This document shows, piece by piece, positions 21,692 through 24,563 of a DNA stretch of 24,563 nucleotides (position 1 is the first letter of the stretch; each line of letters starts with the position of its first letter). Source of the stretch: Bacteroidales bacterium UBA6346. GTDB lineage: Bacteria; Bacteroidota; Bacteroidia; Bacteroidales; UBA932. The notes beneath the pieces are model-generated. The model had not been told where the DNA came from. It saw nothing but the letters and a program-made list of their open reading frames with translations, and made no database searches. The stretch is from positions 1 to 24,563 of the forward strand of contig DJSA01000056.1 in the NCBI GenBank assembly GCA_002438905.1. Direction: 5' to 3'. Made by a program: the position numbers and the translations under genes.

Positions 21692-22729
21692 CTATTTCGC
21701 GACATTGACCTTTATTCCGTCCTTCAGGCGGACCTGCCCTTCGGTGACGACCTTCGCGCCCTCCTCGACTCCGGAAAGAATCTCATACATTGACTCCATG
21801 CGTCGGCCAAGCTTCACGTTCTGATAGGTGACTGTTCCGTCGTCGTTCAGGATGTAGACAAACCTCTCGCCGGAGCCGGTCTGCTTGACGATTGCCGTGT
21901 CAGGCACCACAACGCTGTGGTTCACGCCGAACTGGACGGTCACGCGGGCATACATGCCAGGACGCAGCACATTGTCCTTGTTGGGAACTATTACCTCCAC
22001 ATTGAAAGTGTGCGTGGATTCGTTGATTGTCGGATATATGCGGTTAATCTTGCCGATGAAGACCTTGCCGGGGAAGGCATCCACGGTGATGTTCACCTCG
22101 TTGCCCTTCTTCACCTTGGAGTAGTCGCTCTCGGAGATGCCGACGAGCAATTTCACAGGGACGATCTGCTCAACCGTGTAAATCGGCTGTCCCATCGAGA
22201 ACATATCCCCCTTGTCGTAATTTCTTGCAGTTACCACACCGTTTATCGGCGAGCGGAGGATGGTGTTCTGGAGAAGGTTGTCGTAGTTAGTCTTGCTGAC
22301 CTTGTAGGAAAGCTCTATCGCATCGAGGTCGGACTTTGAAAGCCCGCCGGCGTCATACAATCCTTTGAGACGGTTGTACTCTGTCTCGTTGTTCTTCATC
22401 TGAAGCTCGGCCTGCTGGAGCTGGAGCCTGTCCATCTCGGCAAGTATCTGCCCCGCACGGACAAAGTCGCCGACCTCAACATTGATCTTGCTGATTCTCA
22501 TCGATGTCTGAGGGGCAATGTTGTTCTTGGCATAAGGTTCGACATCGGATGTGTAAACCGAAGTCTGCGGAACGTCCTGCCTGCTGACCGTCACCACTGT
22601 CACGAGCGGAGTCTCATCTTCCACGGCCGCTGCCGTCGCAGCTGCAGGTTCGGACTTCTTTCCGTTGCCACATGACGCGGCTGCAATCACAGCGGCCGCA
22701 AATGCTAAATTTCTTGCTATCTTGTTCAT
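21692..22729 (-). CDS. Membrane-fusion lipoprotein of the RND pump (AcrA/HlyD family)
   Basis: The product has 345 residues. The signal peptide ends in the lipobox AAASC with the lipidated cysteine at 20. A barrel-sandwich (lipoyl-like) domain is split around a helical hairpin: ISKINVEVGDFVRAGQILAE, helices LQLQQAELQMKNNETEYNRL and SKSDLDAIELSYKVSKTNYD, then ILRSPINGVVTARNYDKGDM. A beta-barrel (VPVKLLVGISESDYSKVKKG) and a membrane-proximal domain (TGSGERFVYILNDDGTVTYQ) follow. It is anchored in the inner membrane and bridges pump and outer-membrane factor. It lies 41 bases after the outer-membrane factor gene. Confidence 0.93.
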   Translation of the reverse strand: MNKIARNLAFAAAVIAAASCGNGKKSEPAAATAAAVEDETPLVTVVTVSRQDVPQTSVYTSDVEPYAKNNIAPQTSMRISKINVEVGDFVRAGQILAEMDRLQLQQAELQMKNNETEYNRLKGLYDAGGLSKSDLDAIELSYKVSKTNYDNLLQNTILRSPINGVVTARNYDKGDMFSMGQPIYTVEQIVPVKLLVGISESDYSKVKKGNEVNITVDAFPGKVFIGKINRIYPTINESTHTFNVEVIVPNKDNVLRPGMYARVTVQFGVNHSVVVPDTAIVKQTGSGERFVYILNDDGTVTYQNVKLGRRMESMYEILSGVEEGAKVVTEGQVRLKDGIKVNVAK

Positions 22730-22770
22730 ATCTTCAATATTTTCAAAATCTGTTGTTCCAAAGATTGGCG

Positions 22771-24315
22771 CTATTCAGTGAAGTCCTGCCCGAGAGTCTG
22801 CTCAAGCTGGGTTTTTGCAACAATGAAGTTGTAGACTGCCTGGGAAACCGCCAGCCGTGACTGCGTGAGGGCAAGCTGCGCATCGTTCAGGTCAGTGAGG
22901 GTAGCGCGTCCCACCTCGTAGGATTTCTCCGCGATGCTGTATGCCTTTTCGGCGGAGGCAACGGCGTCCCTTGCAGCATCGTAGCTCTTGACGTTAGTCT
23001 CCATCGTGTTGAGTGACTGACGGATGGAAATCTTGAGGTTACGCTCGGTGGAGGTCATCTGAAGTCTCATCTGCTCGTAACTGTTGCGCGCCTGACGCAC
23101 CTGGTTGAGACGCTTTCCACCGGAAAAAATAGGAATCGAAAGACTCACCCCGATGTATGAATATGGTGTCCATTTGTACTCCTTGAAATTGAAGTCGTTT
23201 GTCATCGCGTTGTAGCTGTAGTTGAACGCGAGGGCGAGAGTCGGGATGTAGGCATACTGCTGAGCCTTTATGCTCTGGGCAAGTTCATTGGCCTGAATCT
23301 CAAGCTGTTTCATCGTGGAGTTGCGGTCGAGCGAGATGCTGTCGGCCTTTGTGACATCAGAAGTCATATACTCGGAATAGTCCTCGATAGCCCCTTCGAC
23401 ATCGATGTTCATCTCAAGGTCGATTCCCATGACGGCCTTGAGCTGCCACAAGGCGAGGATAATAGAACTTTCGGCGTTATAGACATTAGGAATGGCATTG
23501 GCGACGGTGGTCTTTGCGCGTGCCATGTCAAGGTCGGTCGCCTTCTGAACGTTGTATTTCTTTTCAGTCTCAGCGAAGTTGGTCATTGCGTTCTCATATA
23601 CCTCTTTATACACGTTGAAGGCTTCCTTTGAAAATAAGACAGCATAGTAGGCGTTCTTAACCTGGCTTACCATGTCAAGACGTGAGGCGCGTGCCTTTTC
23701 GACCGCGAGTTCAACGTCCATCCCGGAAATTTTGATGCTTTTCCAAAGTTGCGCGTTCACAAGCGGCATTGAAGCGGAAATTCCGGCACTCCACGTGTTC
23801 CAACGTCCTACCTCAAGTCCTCCTCCGTTAGATTTGGAACTGCCCGAAGTCGTTGAACCGGAGCCGCTTCCACCCGAGCCCTCACCGGACTCACCGCTGC
23901 CCTCTCCGGAGCCGCTTCCTGAACCAGTTGAACCAGAACCACCACCGATACTGCTCATGTCGAAGTCCATGTACATCACCTGTTTCCTGATTGTTCTCTG
24001 ATAGGAGCCGGTAGCATCAATCTGCGGGAAAAGGGAAGCGTAAGTGCCTTTCTTCGCATACTTTGTCCTTTCAATTTCCTTGTCCGCCACCTTCACGGCA
24101 ATGTTTTCGCTCAGCGCAATCTTCAGCGCCTGTTCCAGCGATATGACTACCGGTGTCTCGGCCGAGTCAGCCTCTTCAAGAATGAGCTGAACTTCGGTCT
24201 TCGGAGTTTCCTTGCCGTCCTTCTTTTCCTTGTACTGGGCGAATCCGTCCAACGGCAGGAAGGCAAGCGACGCTAACACAAGGCCAAACGCAATAATCTT
24301 CTTCATCTTGACCAT
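22771..24315 (-). CDS. Outer-membrane efflux factor (TolC/OEP family) with a Gly/Ser-rich loop
   Basis: The product has 514 residues. After the signal peptide (KMKKIIAFGLVLASLAFLPL, cleaved near DGFAQ) come two homologous halves, each starting with a segment like VVISLEQALKIALSENIAVK and containing long helices (VEKARASRLDMVSQVKNAYY; SYEQMRLQMTSTERNLKISI). Residues ~121-167 are almost all glycine and serine with a few glutamates, between the first two barrel strands, and so should form an exposed extracellular loop. It is the exit duct of the RND pump and the first gene of its operon. The frame is open to 24393, but no signal peptide fits there. ATG at 24315 (A-rich leader) or 24306 (MKK) are the likely starts. 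Confidence 0.92.
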   Translation of the reverse strand: MVKMKKIIAFGLVLASLAFLPLDGFAQYKEKKDGKETPKTEVQLILEEADSAETPVVISLEQALKIALSENIAVKVADKEIERTKYAKKGTYASLFPQIDATGSYQRTIRKQVMYMDFDMSSIGGGSGSTGSGSGSGEGSGESGEGSGGSGSGSTTSGSSKSNGGGLEVGRWNTWSAGISASMPLVNAQLWKSIKISGMDVELAVEKARASRLDMVSQVKNAYYAVLFSKEAFNVYKEVYENAMTNFAETEKKYNVQKATDLDMARAKTTVANAIPNVYNAESSIILALWQLKAVMGIDLEMNIDVEGAIEDYSEYMTSDVTKADSISLDRNSTMKQLEIQANELAQSIKAQQYAYIPTLALAFNYSYNAMTNDFNFKEYKWTPYSYIGVSLSIPIFSGGKRLNQVRQARNSYEQMRLQMTSTERNLKISIRQSLNTMETNVKSYDAARDAVASAEKAYSIAEKSYEVGRATLTDLNDAQLALTQSRLAVSQAVYNFIVAKTQLEQTLGQDFTE

Positions 24316-24395
24316 TTCTGTTTTTATATATTTTTCTACACTAACTATCCGAACGATGCCCCGCAAACCGGAAGACGGCATCATACAACGCAATC

Positions 24396-24427
24396 CAAAC
24401 TGATATAAATCAGCAATTTATTACAAA
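24396..24427 (-). promoter_or_regulatory. Likely promoter of the efflux operon with a dyad operator
   Basis: On the minus strand TTTG (24427-24424), 20 bases, then TCAGTTTG (24403-24396) resemble the consensus with one mismatch in the -7 box. CTGATATAAATCAG (24400-24413) is a perfect 5+4+5 inverted repeat across the -7 box and spacer, a plausible repressor site. The start would lie near 24389, giving a leader of about 75 nt. Confidence 0.45.
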
Positions 24428-24490
24428 TTGCATTCAGATATGTACAAAAGGATGTCTCCGTTACGCAATAACAATGCCATATCGGGGCGC

Positions 24491-24563
24491 AGAGAAAGCG
24501 GATTGCCGCGTTACTCGTCTTGATGAAATCCTCACCATCCCAATAGACCCCTCCCGTCCCCTC
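24491..24563 (+). repeat. Dispersed structured repeat, copy D (cut by the window end)
   Basis: AGAGAAAGCGGATTGCCGCG, then TTGATGAAATCCTCAC match the left half of copies A-C. After that the bases diverge (CATCCCAATAGACCCC), so the inner hairpin is not preserved as far as can be seen. The stretch before it (24450-24490) shows nothing else recognisable, apart from ACAAAAGGATG, which resembles an inverted copy of the element's right end. Confidence 0.65.

Noticed and set aside
1..24563. tRNA or rRNA genes
   Set aside because: I saw no cloverleaf with a TTCRANY T-arm and no rRNA-like blocks on either strand.

Overview
The window comes from the chromosome of a member of the Bacteroidales (phylum Bacteroidota); I cannot fix the genus. 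The evidence is a SusC/Oar-type TonB-dependent receptor paired with a BACON/OB-fold lipoprotein, the Bacteroidota promoter form (TTTG, about 19 bases, TAnnTTTG) in front of many genes, A-rich rather than Shine-Dalgarno leaders, and Bacteroidota-like SerC, MetK, RicT, HolB and TrmB.

Layout. 1-1054: 5' end of serC and an IMPACT/YigZ-family gene, both on the minus strand. 1101-1725: a decayed region with an internally deleted AAA/DUF4143 ATPase joined to the 5' part of a group IIC intron, which ends at a strong bidirectional terminator. 1750-6857: minus-strand pair of TonB receptor and surface lipoprotein. 6928-8754: metK, with a long leader that carries a SAM-II riboswitch, an intrinsic terminator and a dispersed structured repeat. 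8761-10625: an accessory patch with the C-terminal scrap of a helicase/type III restriction subunit, a HigB-like toxin (frameshifted), a HigA-like antitoxin and a SecB-like protein; together these look like a toxin-antitoxin-chaperone (TAC) module. 10646-12275: miaA and smpB, transcribed divergently from one nearly symmetric promoter. 12275-12626: two copies of the dispersed repeat. 12618-17988: tight minus-strand operon trxA, outer-membrane barrel, polyprenyl synthase, holB, ricT, trmB. 18033-24427: minus-strand efflux operon (outer-membrane factor, membrane-fusion lipoprotein, RND pump, small PII-like protein). The window ends in a fourth repeat copy.

The most notable observations are: (1) a SAM-II riboswitch whose P1 arm, a 12-bp antiterminator and the terminator arms are mutually exclusive; (2) a roughly 105-bp intergenic repeat, four copies in 24.5 kb, whose hairpin shows compensatory base changes between copies; (3) the candidate TAC module with an A6-tract frameshift in the toxin and a dyad in its promoter; (4) a group IIC intron remnant still sitting at its terminator target; (5) a second two-copy dyad repeat, one copy inside the TAC module and one inside the efflux operon. 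All family assignments come from reading motifs; no database search was run.
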